A stretch of 64,000 nucleotides of DNA. Origin: Clostridium zeae (lineage in GTDB: Bacteria > Bacillota > Clostridia > Clostridiales > Clostridiaceae). The stretch covers positions 672,635-736,634 of the forward strand of contig NZ_BMBA01000002.1 of the NCBI RefSeq assembly GCF_017312485.1, in the 5' to 3' direction. This document shows positions 25,756 to 36,793 of this stretch, piece by piece (within the stretch, counting starts at the first letter, position 1; every line of letters begins with the position of its first letter). The position numbers and the translations under genes were made by a program. The notes under the pieces are model-generated. The model searched no databases, was not told where the DNA came from, and saw only the letters and a list, made by a program, of their open reading frames with translations.

Positions 25756-26841
25756 TTATGCTTTTATAACTACAGTGTTCTGAGGATTCCAAGTTACGAA
25801 TACATCCTTATCGAAATCCTTGAACTTGAAGTCATGTCCAATTGGTTCATTCACTACTATTTCTTTTCCATTTTTCAATAACATTACTGTTTTCACACTT
25901 GAACCTATGTAAATTCTCTCTTTAAATTTGCATTGAAGCCATACATCATTTTCTTCTGGATTTTCCTTTATCGTTATCCTTTCAGGTCTAATTGAAACAG
26001 TAAATTTCTCACCTATTTCATAATTCTTATTTGGAATCCTTATAATGTCTTGCTCTTGTTCAAGGTTAAGCAGCACTTCAGCTTCCTTAATTTTTATAGC
26101 TTCCCCATCTAAAAGATTAGTTTCGCCTAAAAAATCGGCTACAAATCTTGTTTTAGGATTCTCATAAAGTTCCTCTGGAGTACCTATTTGTTCTATAATA
26201 CCTTTATTCATAACCACAATTCTATCAGACATAGTTAAAGCCTCTTCTTGATCATGCGTTACAAAAACAAAAGTTATTCCAAGCTGCTTCTGAAGATGCT
26301 TGAGTTCCAATTGCATCTGCTTTCTAAGCTTTAAATCTAACGCGCCTAAAGGTTCATCCAAGAGTAAAACCTTAGGATTATTTACTATTGCTCTAGCAAT
26401 AGCAACACGCTGCATCTGCCCCCCACTTAACTGCGAAGGCATTCTATTCTCAAAGCCTTCTAGTTGAACCATGGCCAGCATTTCAGCTACTTTACTCTTA
26501 ATATCACTTTTTGAAACTTTCTTCATTTTTAACCCAAAGGCTATGTTATCAAAAATATTCATATGTGGAAACAACGCATAGTTTTGAAACACTGTATTTA
26601 CGCATCTTTCATGCGGCGATTTATCTGTCATATTATCACCATCTATTACAATATCTCCAGCACTTGGCGTTTCAAAACCAGCAATCATTCTTAGTGTAGT
26701 AGTTTTACCACAACCACTAGGACCAAGTAAAGTTAAAAACTCACCCTTCCTAATATCAAGGTTCAAATCATTTATAACATTTTCACCTCTATCAAAGCTT
26801 TTACTTACATTAGACAATTGAAGAAAAACATCCTCTGTCAC
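25756..26841 (-). CDS. potA: Spermidine/putrescine ABC transporter ATP-binding protein PotA
   Basis: The protein of 361 residues couples ATP hydrolysis to polyamine import. Walker A is GPSGCGKTT near residue 39, the ABC signature is [14 protein letters not shown] near 137, and Walker B is [13 protein letters not shown]. The C-terminal third is a TOBE-like regulatory domain ([25 protein letters not shown]). The start is GTG at 26841 with AAAGGAG about 10 nt upstream. It is the first gene of potA-potB-potCD. Confidence 0.95.
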   Translation of the reverse strand: MTEDVFLQLSNVSKSFDRGENVINDLNLDIRKGEFLTLLGPSGCGKTTTLRMIAGFETPSAGDIVIDGDNMTDKSPHERCVNTVFQNYALFPHMNIFDNIAFGLKMKKVSKSDIKSKVAEMLAMVQLEGFENRMPSQLSGGQMQRVAIARAIVNNPKVLLLDEPLGALDLKLRKQMQLELKHLQKQLGITFVFVTHDQEEALTMSDRIVVMNKGIIEQIGTPEELYENPKTRFVADFLGETNLLDGEAIKIKEAEVLLNLEQEQDIIRIPNKNYEIGEKFTVSIRPERITIKENPEENDVWLQCKFKERIYIGSSVKTVMLLKNGKEIVVNEPIGHDFKFKDFDKDVFVTWNPQNTVVIKA

Positions 26842-27212
26842 ACCTTAACAACTCCTTTTTTATTAATTTTTAAATTTAGAAAAAAGAAAACCCCCTTATT
26901 GGCTTCACTGCCAAAAAAGAAGTTTTATTTATTAATAGATAAATAAGTTAATTTCTAACCTATTCATCCTTAGTTATAATTATTCATAATTGGATATTAT
27001 TATAACTGAAAAAAATATAGCATATTATCTTCTAAATATCAACACTAAAATACTGATTTACACTATATTTTTTCACGAAAAATATATTTTCGTAATCCAC
27101 TCTAAAAAATCACACTTACAAAGTCATTTTGTAATATATTGTTATAAATTTGCATATATCTCGCATAATTTTTCACAATATAAAGAATATTTTATCATGT
27201 TCTTTGCAATAA
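26842..27212. other. Intergenic region upstream of the pot operon
   Basis: The region contains a small hairpin on the minus strand (TTGGC / GCCAA near 26900-26917) within the probable pot leader, and a near-palindrome CGAAAAATATATTTTCG at about 27077-27093. Neither could be assigned. No gene was seen. Confidence 0.4.
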
Positions 27213-27785
27213 TTAATATTCATACTCTCCCACATTTTCACAAATTGATATCTTTAAATTTTTATCATCTTGAAGCTTCTTGTATGAACACAAAAATTCA
27301 TTTAGCTCTACATCTTGAAGATCAATCTTCTTATTACTTTTTAATATGACGCTATCGCCTTCCAATATTAGCTCTAACTCATTTACTTTATTACTAACTT
27401 TGTAAGTAAGTACACTCTTAGGAACTGTTTTACCTTTATATTTCTCAGTAAAACTAATAGTTTTTCTCATAGCTTCATAATTTTGACCAGCTCCCAAGTT
27501 TCCAACAGAATTAGGATTAATTCCTAACATTTTAGCTTGGTTTTCTATAAAACTAGGATCAAATCCATATCTCTCCATAAGTTTTTTTTGCATATTAAAG
27601 AACTTTTCTTGTGAAATATTATTCTCTTCCATATACTTCATTATTTTTGTAGTAAAATCAGCCATAGATAGTGTACCTTGAGCTACCGAGTAATACAAAC
27701 CGTAGATATAGTCTTCAAACTTATCTACGTCTTTATCCTTAGCTTTATTTTTGAGTTCATTAAAATCTACTATTTTATCATCCAT
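27213..27785 (-). CDS. DUF3867-like clostridial protein
   Basis: This 190-residue soluble protein has no signal peptide or membrane segment. The N-terminus MDDKIVDFNELKNKAKDKDVDKFEDYIYGLYY and the helical pattern up to residue 90 (IMKYMEENNISQEKFFNMQKK) resemble the uncharacterised DUF3867 family, which I know only from clostridia. The C-terminal half is beta-rich. A good AAGGAG precedes the start. It stands alone, with a short family B palindrome 43 nt upstream of its start. No function is known. Confidence 0.6.
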   Translation of the reverse strand: MDDKIVDFNELKNKAKDKDVDKFEDYIYGLYYSVAQGTLSMADFTTKIMKYMEENNISQEKFFNMQKKLMERYGFDPSFIENQAKMLGINPNSVGNLGAGQNYEAMRKTISFTEKYKGKTVPKSVLTYKVSNKVNELELILEGDSVILKSNKKIDLQDVELNEFLCSYKKLQDDKNLKISICENVGEYEY

Positions 27786-27827
27786 TTAACTTTTTACTCC
27801 TTCCTATTATTTAAAATTTTTATACGG

Positions 27828-27880
27828 CTGCACCACTTCTTATTAAAAATGGACTTATGTTCGGACTGGTACATCTTTAT
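27828..27880. repeat. Family B palindrome, short variant
   Basis: TGCACCACTTCTTATTAAAA and CGGACTGGTACATCTTTA are the two outer ends of the family B element, with the middle missing. It lies in the leader of the DUF3867-like gene. Confidence 0.5.
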
Positions 27881-28121
27881 ATAAATTTATTGAAAATTCT
27901 AAAACATCTTCATTAATCTTATTATAACAAATCAATCTTAATATACTATTAATTATTTATTATATTTATATCAAGATTTATGCAGTTTATAAAAATATGA
28001 TACTAAATTAGATAAACTACCACTGCAATTTCAATATCTATATGTTGATTCTTAATAGATTTTGATAATTTTAGATAAAATTAAAGGACTTTATTATTGA
28101 ATAAAGTCCTTTAATAATCTG

Positions 28122-28556
28122 CTAAATAAAATATACAATGCTATCAGTACTATCTTTATACTTATTGACCAAATCTTCAAGGGTTATTGAATCAAAATAA
28201 TCATTTATTTTCTTATTTATCATATCCCAAAGATTATCATTTATACACTTATCTAAGCTATCTATATCCTTATCATGATTTATATCTACTAAAACCAAAC
28301 TACCTTCTAAAATCCTAAGTATCTCTCCTACAGTTATCTCACTTGGAGATTTAGGTAAAGAATATCCTCCTTGTGCACCTTTTCTGCCAATTACTAAGCC
28401 ACTTCTTCTAAGCACACAAAATATCTGTTCAAGATAACCTTCTGATATATTTTGTCTCTCTGAAATACTCTTAATAGTAACAGTTTCTTCTCCTGAGTTA
28501 ATCGCTAAATCTATTAATGCTTTTAATCCATATCTTCCTTTAGTTGAAACTTTCAC
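28122..28556 (-). CDS. Rrf2 family transcriptional regulator
   Basis: The protein has an N-terminal winged helix (KVSTKGRYGLKALIDLAINSG, then ISERQNISEGYLEQIFCVLRRSGLV and KGAQGGYSLPKSPSEITVGEI), the Rrf2 signature. Its central region contains a single Cys (SLDKCINDN) instead of the three Cys that hold a Fe-S cluster in IscR, so a cluster-free regulator like CymR is more likely. CymR controls cysteine and sulfur metabolism; that role here is inference. The likely start is GTG at 28556 because GGTGAT lies just before it; an ATG at 28568 sits inside the Shine-Dalgarno region. About 144 residues. It is monocistronic with a family B repeat upstream. Confidence 0.85.
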   Translation of the reverse strand: MKVSTKGRYGLKALIDLAINSGEETVTIKSISERQNISEGYLEQIFCVLRRSGLVIGRKGAQGGYSLPKSPSEITVGEILRILEGSLVLVDINHDKDIDSLDKCINDNLWDMINKKINDYFDSITLEDLVNKYKDSTDSIVYFI

Positions 28557-28600
28557 AAAATCACCCATCCTACATTCTTATGTTTTTATTCTACCTATAA

Positions 28601-28697
28601 ATGAACCTTTTCATAATTAAATTTATATTTCCAACTCCTTCTCTCAGAACTCAGAGAAGTTTTGAAAATAGATTTCATATGGAAGTATTTCATCGTT
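28601..28697. repeat. Family B palindrome, copy
   Basis: About 97 bp that share the family B core: AAATTTATATTT, CTCTCAGAACTCAGAGAAG and TTTGAAAATAGATTTC, ending GAAGTATTTCATC. The two arms are complementary around the central CTCTCAGAACTCAGAG. It lies just upstream of the Rrf2 gene start. Confidence 0.7.
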
Positions 28698-28802
28698 ATA
28701 TATGCAAACTGTATATATCCTATCTATATTATACAAAATTTAAAATAATATAATCAACTACCGATGTACAACTTCCTAATTTAATTTGCATTTTAGTTTC
28801 TA

Positions 28803-28904
28803 GAGATGAATCACTTCATACCTAAATTTATATTTTCAAATTCTCCTCTCAGAACCCAGAGTAGCTTTGAAAATAGATTTCGGATTGAAGTGTTTCATCT
28901 TTAA
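28803..28904. repeat. Family B palindrome, copy
   Basis: GATGAATCACTTC at one end and GAAGTGTTTCATC at the other are inverted copies; the middle is TATTTTCAAATTCTCCTCTC / TTTGAAAATA. It is 106 nt from the previous copy and 82 nt from the stop of the following hypothetical gene. Confidence 0.7.
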
Positions 28905-28985
28905 CTGCTCTCTCTATGTTCATTTCTAAATATTAATTACTAAATAATTTTATTAATGTATCTCTACTTTGATAAATTAATCCTT

Positions 28986-29558
28986 CTACCTTACAATATA
29001 CAATTCTTCCAGCTCTCTATTAATTCTTTCTGGGATAACATAATTATTATTTCTAAAATACAATTGTGGCATAGCTTCTCTATAGTAACTAAGCAGAACT
29101 ACTAGAAAAGTTTTCATACTTATCTGTATATTATAATTCAAACTTTGAGCTATTGCATTTCCATTTGAACTATATATTGATAATACACCTACAAATCTAT
29201 TTTCATCCCCTTTACTTGTAGTAAATAAACTTTCGTTTATAGGATCATCAGTAACCACATTATTATTATACTTTAATAACTCCCCATCATTTTCTTTAAG
29301 ATGTAATGCTAAACCAATGATAAAGCTTCTTAGGCTTATTTGTATATTTGAATTGGCAAAAGGTACTATTGAGTTTCCATTAGAAATGTAACCACTTAAA
29401 AAAGTAAAAACTCTATTATCATTATAATAAACATTACCAGTTTGACAATTTATATTATTCCTTAAATTATCACTATCTCCAGACTCACGATTATTGTATC
29501 TGAGGTCATAATAATTATCAGTATCTTTTTTACCCTTACCTCTTTTCAACAAGCTCAC
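28986..29558 (-). CDS. Hypothetical protein with an internal duplication
   Basis: This protein of about 190 residues is not recognised. The N-terminus is basic (LLKRGKGKKD) and hydrophilic. Two halves repeat: FTFLSGYISNGNSIVPFANS with NIQISLRSFIIGLALHLKE, and FVGVLSIYSSNGNAIAQSLN with YNIQISMKTFLVVLLSYYRE. The repeat suggests a tandem domain or a pseudo-dimer. There is no signal peptide. The start is uncertain: a GTG at 29558 and a TTG 9 nt later both lie near GGTGAG. Neighbours give no clue. Confidence 0.6.
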   Translation of the reverse strand: MSLLKRGKGKKDTDNYYDLRYNNRESGDSDNLRNNINCQTGNVYYNDNRVFTFLSGYISNGNSIVPFANSNIQISLRSFIIGLALHLKENDGELLKYNNNVVTDDPINESLFTTSKGDENRFVGVLSIYSSNGNAIAQSLNYNIQISMKTFLVVLLSYYREAMPQLYFRNNNYVIPERINRELEELYIVR

Positions 29559-29699
29559 CCAATAAAATTGATTATATTAGTATTTTATAATTATAATCAA
29601 AATTTGTTATTGTAATTAATAATAAAGCCTAAAAATAAGTTTTTTAAAACAGATAATTCCTAATAACTAACTATGGTCATTAGGAATCATCTATATATT

Positions 29700-32600
29700 C
29701 TATAATACTTTCGTTGGTAAAGTCATTATAAATTCGCTACCTTCGTTCAATTTACTTCTCACTTCTATCGTTCCACTGTGTAAATCAACCAAATTCTTTA
29801 CTAAAGTCAACCCAATTCCACTACCCATTTTATTAGTCATAGAATTATTATCTACTTGACTAAATCTCTGGAATATCATACCTTGATCGTCTTCAGATAT
29901 CCCAATACCTGTATCTTTTACAGTTATCCTTACATGCTCATCTAAGTCATTTATTAATACAGTTATTCTTCCACCTTTATTAGTGAATTTGACTGCATTA
30001 GAAAGAAGATTTATCACACATCTTTCAATTTCAGTAGGGGCACATTCAATCTTTTTCTCCTCAATATCTGGATCAATTATAAGTTCCAATCCGTTGTTTT
30101 CAATATAATCTTTCATTGAAAGTGCTGTTTCTTCAACTACATTAACTATGTCAGTCTCAATAAATCTAAGCTTATATTGCCCAGCTTCTATTTTTGACGA
30201 ATCTATTAAATCATTAATAACCTTTAATAATCTATTAGAATTTCTATCCACGATATCCATATAGCTTTTAAGTTTAGGTTTACTTATCCTATTCTGTTCC
30301 TCGTCATAGCTATTTACCAATTGTACTGCTGAAAGAATAACATTTAACGGAGTTCTTAACTCATGAGATAAATTGACAAAGTAATTATTTTTAAATTTTT
30401 CATTGTCTATTAATTTAGCATATAATTGTTCATTTTCTTCAAATTTACTTTTAAGCTCTGAAGTTCTTTGTTTCACTAAGTTTTCTAAAATATTAACATA
30501 ATTCCATATAAAATATGCAATAGCCACAAATATAAGAATATATATTAAATAAGCATAAATTGATTTCCATGGTGGTTTAGTTATTATTATTTTTATACTT
30601 ACAGGCTTACTCCAAACTCCACTACTATTTTTCCCTTTTACTTTAAATACATAAGTGCCACTATTTATATTAGTATAGGATGCTATGTTTCTATTGGATG
30701 AATAAACCCAATCCTTATCTACACCTTCTAACATATAAGCATATTCATTTTTATTTGTATTCTTATAGTCGGTAACAAAGAAGTTAAAAGTAAAGTAGTT
30801 TTCATTATACTTAAGCTGCATTTCATTCTCAATATTAATATCCTTATTGAAAACTTTAAGCTTCTGTATTGAAACTGTTGGTGCATATCCTGTTTGAATG
30901 ATTTCAGAAGGATAAAAACTATTTAATCCGTTTATACCTCCAAAAAACATTTCTCCAGACAACCCTTTATAAAAAGAATATTCATTAAACTCGTTTCCTT
31001 GAAGTCCATCTGATTCATCATAATTTACAAAGGTATTCTTATTTACGTCAAACTTTGAAATTCCTCCATTAGTGCTTACCCATGGATTATTATATTCATC
31101 TATTAAAACCCCGTACAAATAATTATTAACAAGTCCATCTTTTTCTGTATATCTTTCAAATTGCTCTTTTTCCTTATTTAGTCTATTTAATCCATGATTG
31201 GTTGCAATCCATATGTTACCTATACTATCCTCTGCTATAGATTTTACACTATTAGAAGTAAGAGAATTTTTATCATTGCTATCATTTCTATATATATTTA
31301 TCTTATTTGATTTTCTATCAAATCTTATAAGTCCACCATCTAGACCACATCCAACCCACATTATACCTTCTTTGTCTTCATATATGTATGAAATAAAGCT
31401 ATCAGTTACACCATTCTGCTTAAATAGGTCTTTATAATGAGTAAACTGACCACTATTTATATCTAAAGAATCCAAGCCATCTCTAGTACAGATCCAAAGA
31501 ATTCCGCTCTTATCTTCATATGTAAACTTAACATTTTTATCTGCAATAGAAGTATTTTCCGTTTTATCCTTCTTAACGCTAGTAGTATACAAGTTAAAGT
31601 CTTTAGTATTCTTATTAAAATCATATAACCCATTTTCAGTAGATACCCAAATATGACCTTTAGCATCTCCACTTAAACTTGTTATTCTAGAATTGGACCC
31701 ATTTTCATAGTACTTAACCTCGCCAGTAGACCTATCAACCATGTTTAGAGTTCCAGAATTTGTTCCAACCCAAAGCATTCCTTCATTATCTTCATATACA
31801 CCGCTTATCATATCATCGCTTAGACCATTTTTTTCAGCAGGATTCATAGAATAGTTTTTAAAATTTACATAAGGCTGAACAGTACTTATTCCTTTATTTG
31901 TTCCTACCCAAATAAGTCCTGATCTATCTTGATATATACTTACGACATCATCATTTACGAGGCTTTTTGGATCATAATACTTGTTTCTATAATTAACAAA
32001 CTTATTTGTAACGCTGTCGTATTTACTCAAGCCATTATTTGTTCCTACCCATAAGTTTCCTAAAGAATCCTTATATAAGGCTTGGATACTATTTGATGGA
32101 ATTGAGTTTTTGTCCTCAACTTTATTTCTAAACTCTACATAAGTCTTCTTATACTTGTTATATTTTCTAAGTCCACTATCATATGTACCAGCCCATATAT
32201 TTCCACTACTATCTTCACATATCTTTGTTATATAATTACTATCATTACTTCCATCTGAATTTTCGTTACTAAAATATCTTGTAAATTGTTTTTTAGTAGG
32301 ATCATAACTATTAAGCCCATTTTTAGTTCCTATCCATATCAAGCCATCTAAGTCTTGAAACAAGCATGTTATAAAATTATTACTTAAACTATTATCATCC
32401 TTTGGATTATTGCTGTACCTATAGAAACTATCTGTAGCTTTATTATATATATCCAATCCTGCTGTAGTTCCAGCCCATATATTGCCATCCCTATCCTTTA
32501 AAAGAGCCCACACATTGCTACTGGATAAGGTATTGACATTCTTTTCATCACTTGTATACCTTGTTATTTTTTCTGTACTCGGATCAAGTTTGTTCAATCC

Positions 32601-32987
32601 TTTACTAGTCGCTAACCATATTAATCCATCGTTATCTTCAACAATATCATCTACGTTATTTGAAGTAAGACTGTTCTTAGTGTCCAATTCATATTTATAG
32701 GTCTTATACTGATGTCCATCATATCTATTAGCACCATCAGAAGTTCCTATCCACATATATCCTTTTGAATCTTGTATAATAATTTGAGCAGATGTTTGAG
32801 ATAATCCATTTTCAGTTTCAACTCTTTTGAATTTCGTATCGCTTTCAATTGCGCTAGCTTTAGTAATGTCCATTGATACACATAATATAAATATAATAAC
32901 GAAGTTTATTAATTTTTTAATAATGCCCTTACTAATATAGACCCCTCCTACAAATGCTGTAAGATTATTCTCTGCATCTTTTATCAT
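29700..32987 (-). CDS. Propeller-type sensor histidine kinase (Reg_prop, Y_Y_Y, HisKA, HATPase)
   Basis: This 1095-residue membrane sensor kinase has an N-terminal hydrophobic segment (signal or anchor, about 22-48), then some fourteen two-component propeller repeats (for example GYMWIGTSDGANRYD, GLIWLATSKGLNKLD, GNIWAGTTAGLDIYN) forming two seven-bladed propellers, a Y_Y_Y domain (about 740-800), one transmembrane helix (AYLIYILIFVAIAYFIW), and a cytoplasmic HisKA/HATPase core. The phospho-accepting His is in NLSHELRTPLNV; the ATP lid motifs NLLSNAVKF and GSGIGLTLV are intact. No receiver domain or adjacent response regulator is present. Such proteins sense extracellular ligands, often carbohydrates. 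Start uncertain: the ATG lacks a strong ribosome-binding site. Confidence 0.9.
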   Translation of the reverse strand: MIKDAENNLTAFVGGVYISKGIIKKLINFVIIFILCVSMDITKASAIESDTKFKRVETENGLSQTSAQIIIQDSKGYMWIGTSDGANRYDGHQYKTYKYELDTKNSLTSNNVDDIVEDNDGLIWLATSKGLNKLDPSTEKITRYTSDEKNVNTLSSSNVWALLKDRDGNIWAGTTAGLDIYNKATDSFYRYSNNPKDDNSLSNNFITCLFQDLDGLIWIGTKNGLNSYDPTKKQFTRYFSNENSDGSNDSNYITKICEDSSGNIWAGTYDSGLRKYNKYKKTYVEFRNKVEDKNSIPSNSIQALYKDSLGNLWVGTNNGLSKYDSVTNKFVNYRNKYYDPKSLVNDDVVSIYQDRSGLIWVGTNKGISTVQPYVNFKNYSMNPAEKNGLSDDMISGVYEDNEGMLWVGTNSGTLNMVDRSTGEVKYYENGSNSRITSLSGDAKGHIWVSTENGLYDFNKNTKDFNLYTTSVKKDKTENTSIADKNVKFTYEDKSGILWICTRDGLDSLDINSGQFTHYKDLFKQNGVTDSFISYIYEDKEGIMWVGCGLDGGLIRFDRKSNKINIYRNDSNDKNSLTSNSVKSIAEDSIGNIWIATNHGLNRLNKEKEQFERYTEKDGLVNNYLYGVLIDEYNNPWVSTNGGISKFDVNKNTFVNYDESDGLQGNEFNEYSFYKGLSGEMFFGGINGLNSFYPSEIIQTGYAPTVSIQKLKVFNKDINIENEMQLKYNENYFTFNFFVTDYKNTNKNEYAYMLEGVDKDWVYSSNRNIASYTNINSGTYVFKVKGKNSSGVWSKPVSIKIIITKPPWKSIYAYLIYILIFVAIAYFIWNYVNILENLVKQRTSELKSKFEENEQLYAKLIDNEKFKNNYFVNLSHELRTPLNVILSAVQLVNSYDEEQNRISKPKLKSYMDIVDRNSNRLLKVINDLIDSSKIEAGQYKLRFIETDIVNVVEETALSMKDYIENNGLELIIDPDIEEKKIECAPTEIERCVINLLSNAVKFTNKGGRITVLINDLDEHVRITVKDTGIGISEDDQGMIFQRFSQVDNNSMTNKMGSGIGLTLVKNLVDLHSGTIEVRSKLNEGSEFIMTLPTKVL

Positions 32988-33181
32988 TTTTCAACATAAA
33001 TATACATTTATTTTACCTTATTAGTTACTTAAACTTCAAGTGCTATTATTTTTTTGTTATAAATAAAATACTATTAAAGGGTTTATAAAACATGTTACTT
33101 CAGTAAACTTTTTCAAATCAATATAGTTATATATAATTTTTATAATTTTTTAAAATTTAACACACAACTATTAAAACAGTG

Positions 33182-33222
33182 AAAAAGAAGATGCTTAGCT
33201 TATCTAAACACCTTCTTTTTTA
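33182..33222 (-). terminator. Intrinsic terminator of mnmA
   Basis: On the minus strand GAAGGTGTTTAG pairs with CTAAGCATCTTC, followed by TTTTT, directly after the mnmA stop codon. Confidence 0.75.
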
Positions 33223-33228
33223 TGAATA

Positions 33229-34485
<1,257 letters not shown>

Positions 34486-34609
34486 TTATAATACACATTA
34501 CTCCCGTTTTCAATGTACTGTTTTATCCAGGTATTTCTTAGCGAAGTTCATTTAAACATTATAGGTAAGAACACTTCTTTTTTACTATTACCAGCTTTTT
34601 AATATGCCT

Positions 34610-34810
34610 TTGAAATTAATTGGTTATACAGGAGACGCTCTATGAGCGAGCTATTAGAATTAAATGATTTTTTCAGATGGAATGGCGTTAAAAAACTGTA
34701 CTGTTCGAACGAAGTGAGTTATACAGTTTTAGCTGCTTCATTGGAAAAAATTATATTAATTCTTCACGAAACTCATCAAAGCATTGAAGGTAGGAGCACC
34801 TTAATTTCAG
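34610..34810. repeat. Family A palindromic repeat, copy 1
   Basis: About 200 bp beginning AAATTAATTGGTTATACAGG, with the ORF start GAGACGCTCTATGAGCGAGC and the central hairpin AACTGTACTGTTCGAACG / TATACAGTTTTAG. ATGAG at the left pairs with CTCAT at the right. A second partial right-arm fragment lies at 34519-34575. The internal 29-codon ORF runs on here beyond the usual stop. Confidence 0.8.
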
Positions 34811-34818
34811 TTAATATG

Positions 34819-34846
34819 AAAAAACCAGCATTTCTGCTGGTTTGTT
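34819..34846 (-). terminator. Intrinsic terminator of the Lys-rich small gene
   Basis: AAACCAGCA / TGCTGGTTT stem with a short loop and a T run on the minus strand, downstream of the 28-residue gene. Confidence 0.75.
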
Positions 34847-34885
34847 TACTCCTTAAGTAAATTAAAACTATTAGTTTATAAACGA

Positions 34886-34972
34886 TTACTTTTTCTTTGG
34901 ATTTTTCTTAGTATCTTGTTTTTTACCGTTATTTTTTGTTGAACCACTCTTGCTCTTTCCCTTATCAGGCAT
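34886..34972 (-). CDS. Small Lys-rich protein, 28 aa
   Basis: The ORF encodes MPDKGKSKSGSTKNNGKK and ten more mostly Lys residues. GGGGGAG lies 5 nt before the ATG, and a good terminator follows at 34819-34846, so the locus looks like a real, separately ended small gene. With about 12 Lys in 28 residues and no hydrophobic part it is highly basic and probably disordered. No function is recognised. Confidence 0.6.
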   Translation of the reverse strand: MPDKGKSKSGSTKNNGKKQDTKKNPKKK

Positions 34973-35067
34973 AATATCTCCCCCTGGCACACAAATATTA
35001 TATTAATAATTCAAGTTGTTTATCTATATGTTCCAGGAGGTAGAATTATTACTCTGATATTAGAGTT

Positions 35068-35373
35068 TTATTTTTTACATTTGCTTACTATGCCTTCATA
35101 GAGGTATCTAAGATACTCTGTATCTATATTATTTTCCTCTAACTTTTCAATTCTATTTTTAGCTTTATCAAGACTTTCCCTTGCCTCAGTCCAATCTTTA
35201 TCCTTTATACATGAACTTGAATATTGCAAAAGATAATCTATTTTTAAAACCAATTCAGCAAGCTCTTCATTCCCATCATTAACTAAATCAACTAAAATTG
35301 AGTATATCTTTGGAGATGCCTTTGTTTTTGCTGTATTCAATAAATCATTATTTCTAGCATTTACTTTTGCCAT
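35068..35373 (-). CDS. Hypothetical helical protein, 101 aa
   Basis: The protein begins MAKVNARNNDLLNTAKTKA and is entirely helical and charged, with ELAELVLKIDYLLQYSSS and ESLDKAKNRIEKLEEN resembling TPR-like or coiled-coil helices. Two cysteines are present, one near the C-terminus (VSKCKK). The start at 35373 follows GAGGTGAT; an in-frame GTG inside that Shine-Dalgarno is not used. No domain is recognised. It lies 95 nt from the small Lys-rich gene on the same strand. Confidence 0.65.
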   Translation of the reverse strand: MAKVNARNNDLLNTAKTKASPKIYSILVDLVNDGNEELAELVLKIDYLLQYSSSCIKDKDWTEARESLDKAKNRIEKLEENNIDTEYLRYLYEGIVSKCKK

Positions 35374-35471
35374 TTTTATCACCTCTTTAGTTATATTTTA
35401 TGTTTATTCTATAAATAAGCACTTCATTTGCTTTTCCTATATAGGATAATTTTTTAATAGTATCGAACACT

Positions 35472-35501
35472 AAAGTGGTATATCTCAAGACATACCACTT
35501 T
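35472..35501 (-). terminator. Hairpin after the Ca2+/H+ antiporter gene
   Basis: AAAGTGGTAT / ATACCACTTT stem with a 10-nt loop lies between the antiporter stop and the downstream gene. The T run is weak, so its role as terminator is probable but not certain. Confidence 0.5.
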
Positions 35502-35521
35502 ATAATCTAATCCATATTTTA

Positions 35522-36571
35522 TTATCCCACTATAAAACATGCCACCGCAACTATTAAGTACACACTCATCAATTGAAGCCCTTCAAGCCAGTTAGACTCT
35601 CCATCATAAGCAACTTTATTTGCAATTATAACGGCTAATACCAAAGAAATCAACTCATACTTATTGAATATTAAGGCCATAGGTGTAAAAACTAGGCTCA
35701 ATAGTACTAAAACCGGAGCAACGAAAAGGATTATTTGTAGACTTGATCCTATAGCTATCTCTACTGATATATCCATCTTGTTCTTTAGAGCTGTAACTAT
35801 AGCTGTTGAATGCTCTGCCGCATTTCCTATAATAGGAAGGATTATAAGTCCAACAAATAAATTACTTAAATGTAATTGTTCTGTCATAGGTTCTATACTT
35901 GATACAAGAAACTCACTCTCAAAAGCAACAAATATAGTTGCAACTACCAATACCATTACACTTTTTTTCTTGCTCCATTTTCCTGTAAGAGCTTCATGCT
36001 CAGTTCCAAATATATCTTTGTGTGTAAAAAATGAAAAGTATAAACTACTTATATATATTAGTAGCATTATAACAGCTATTAAAACACTAAGATTTTCATA
36101 TTTCATAGGATTAACATCAGCTACACTTATGTTATCTGTAAATGCAGCAGGTATTATTACACCTATTATAGCGAAAGTAAGCATACTCAACGAAAAATTG
36201 ATACTGTTTTTAGAGAACTTCTGCACCTTAAACTTAGTTCCACCAATAAACATGCTTGCACCAAGTACTAATAAAATATTTCCTATTATGGACCCCGCAA
36301 TGGATGCTTTAACTACTTCTAGCAGCCCCGCCTTAAGCGAAAATATAGCAAGTATTAATTCAGTAGCATTTCCAAAAGTAGCATTTAGAAATCCTCCGAG
36401 TCTTGATCCAAGGTATACTGACAATTCCTCAGTCGCTTCACCCATAAGTCCAGCTAGCGGTATTATCGCTAAAGCCGTGAATACAAAGGTAAGTATTGGA
36501 CTTAGATGAAATACTTCTTTAGATAAAAAAGAAACTGGTATAAAAATTAGTAAATAATATAGTTTATTCAT
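35522..36571 (-). CDS. Calcium/proton exchanger, CaCA family
   Basis: The transporter of about 349 residues exchanges Ca2+ for protons across the membrane. The two alpha repeats are clear: GGFLNATFGNATELILAIFSL near residue 65 and GNAAEHSTAIVTALKNKMDIS near 255. About eleven transmembrane segments are visible. The start at 36571 (MNKLYY) follows GGGGG; a GTG/ATG 30 nt upstream lacks a ribosome-binding site. It is monocistronic. Confidence 0.93.
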   Translation of the reverse strand: MNKLYYLLIFIPVSFLSKEVFHLSPILTFVFTALAIIPLAGLMGEATEELSVYLGSRLGGFLNATFGNATELILAIFSLKAGLLEVVKASIAGSIIGNILLVLGASMFIGGTKFKVQKFSKNSINFSLSMLTFAIIGVIIPAAFTDNISVADVNPMKYENLSVLIAVIMLLIYISSLYFSFFTHKDIFGTEHEALTGKWSKKKSVMVLVVATIFVAFESEFLVSSIEPMTEQLHLSNLFVGLIILPIIGNAAEHSTAIVTALKNKMDISVEIAIGSSLQIILFVAPVLVLLSLVFTPMALIFNKYELISLVLAVIIANKVAYDGESNWLEGLQLMSVYLIVAVACFIVG

Positions 36572-36793
36572 AAATCCCCCTAAAAAATAGTATGATACCA
36601 CAATATATTTATATTGAACAATTTACCAAATTACCTTGCTAATTGCAATAAAAATTGTAATTATATTATATAATTCCACACTGATACATGAATTAAACAA
36701 ATATTATATATTTGTTTAAAAATTACTTTATAAAGCAATACTATATGTAGATGTCCCTATATATAAGTTATAGATATAGAAAGGAATTTTATT

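Noticed and set aside
34642-34860. Plus-strand ORF of 72 codons
   Set aside because: It is the family A repeat ORF that runs through a base change into flanking DNA; the same ORF is 29 codons in the other copies.
35664-36509. Long plus-strand ORF opposite the Ca2+/H+ antiporter
   Set aside because: The antiporter on the minus strand shows full alpha-repeat motifs; the antisense frame has no recognisable features.
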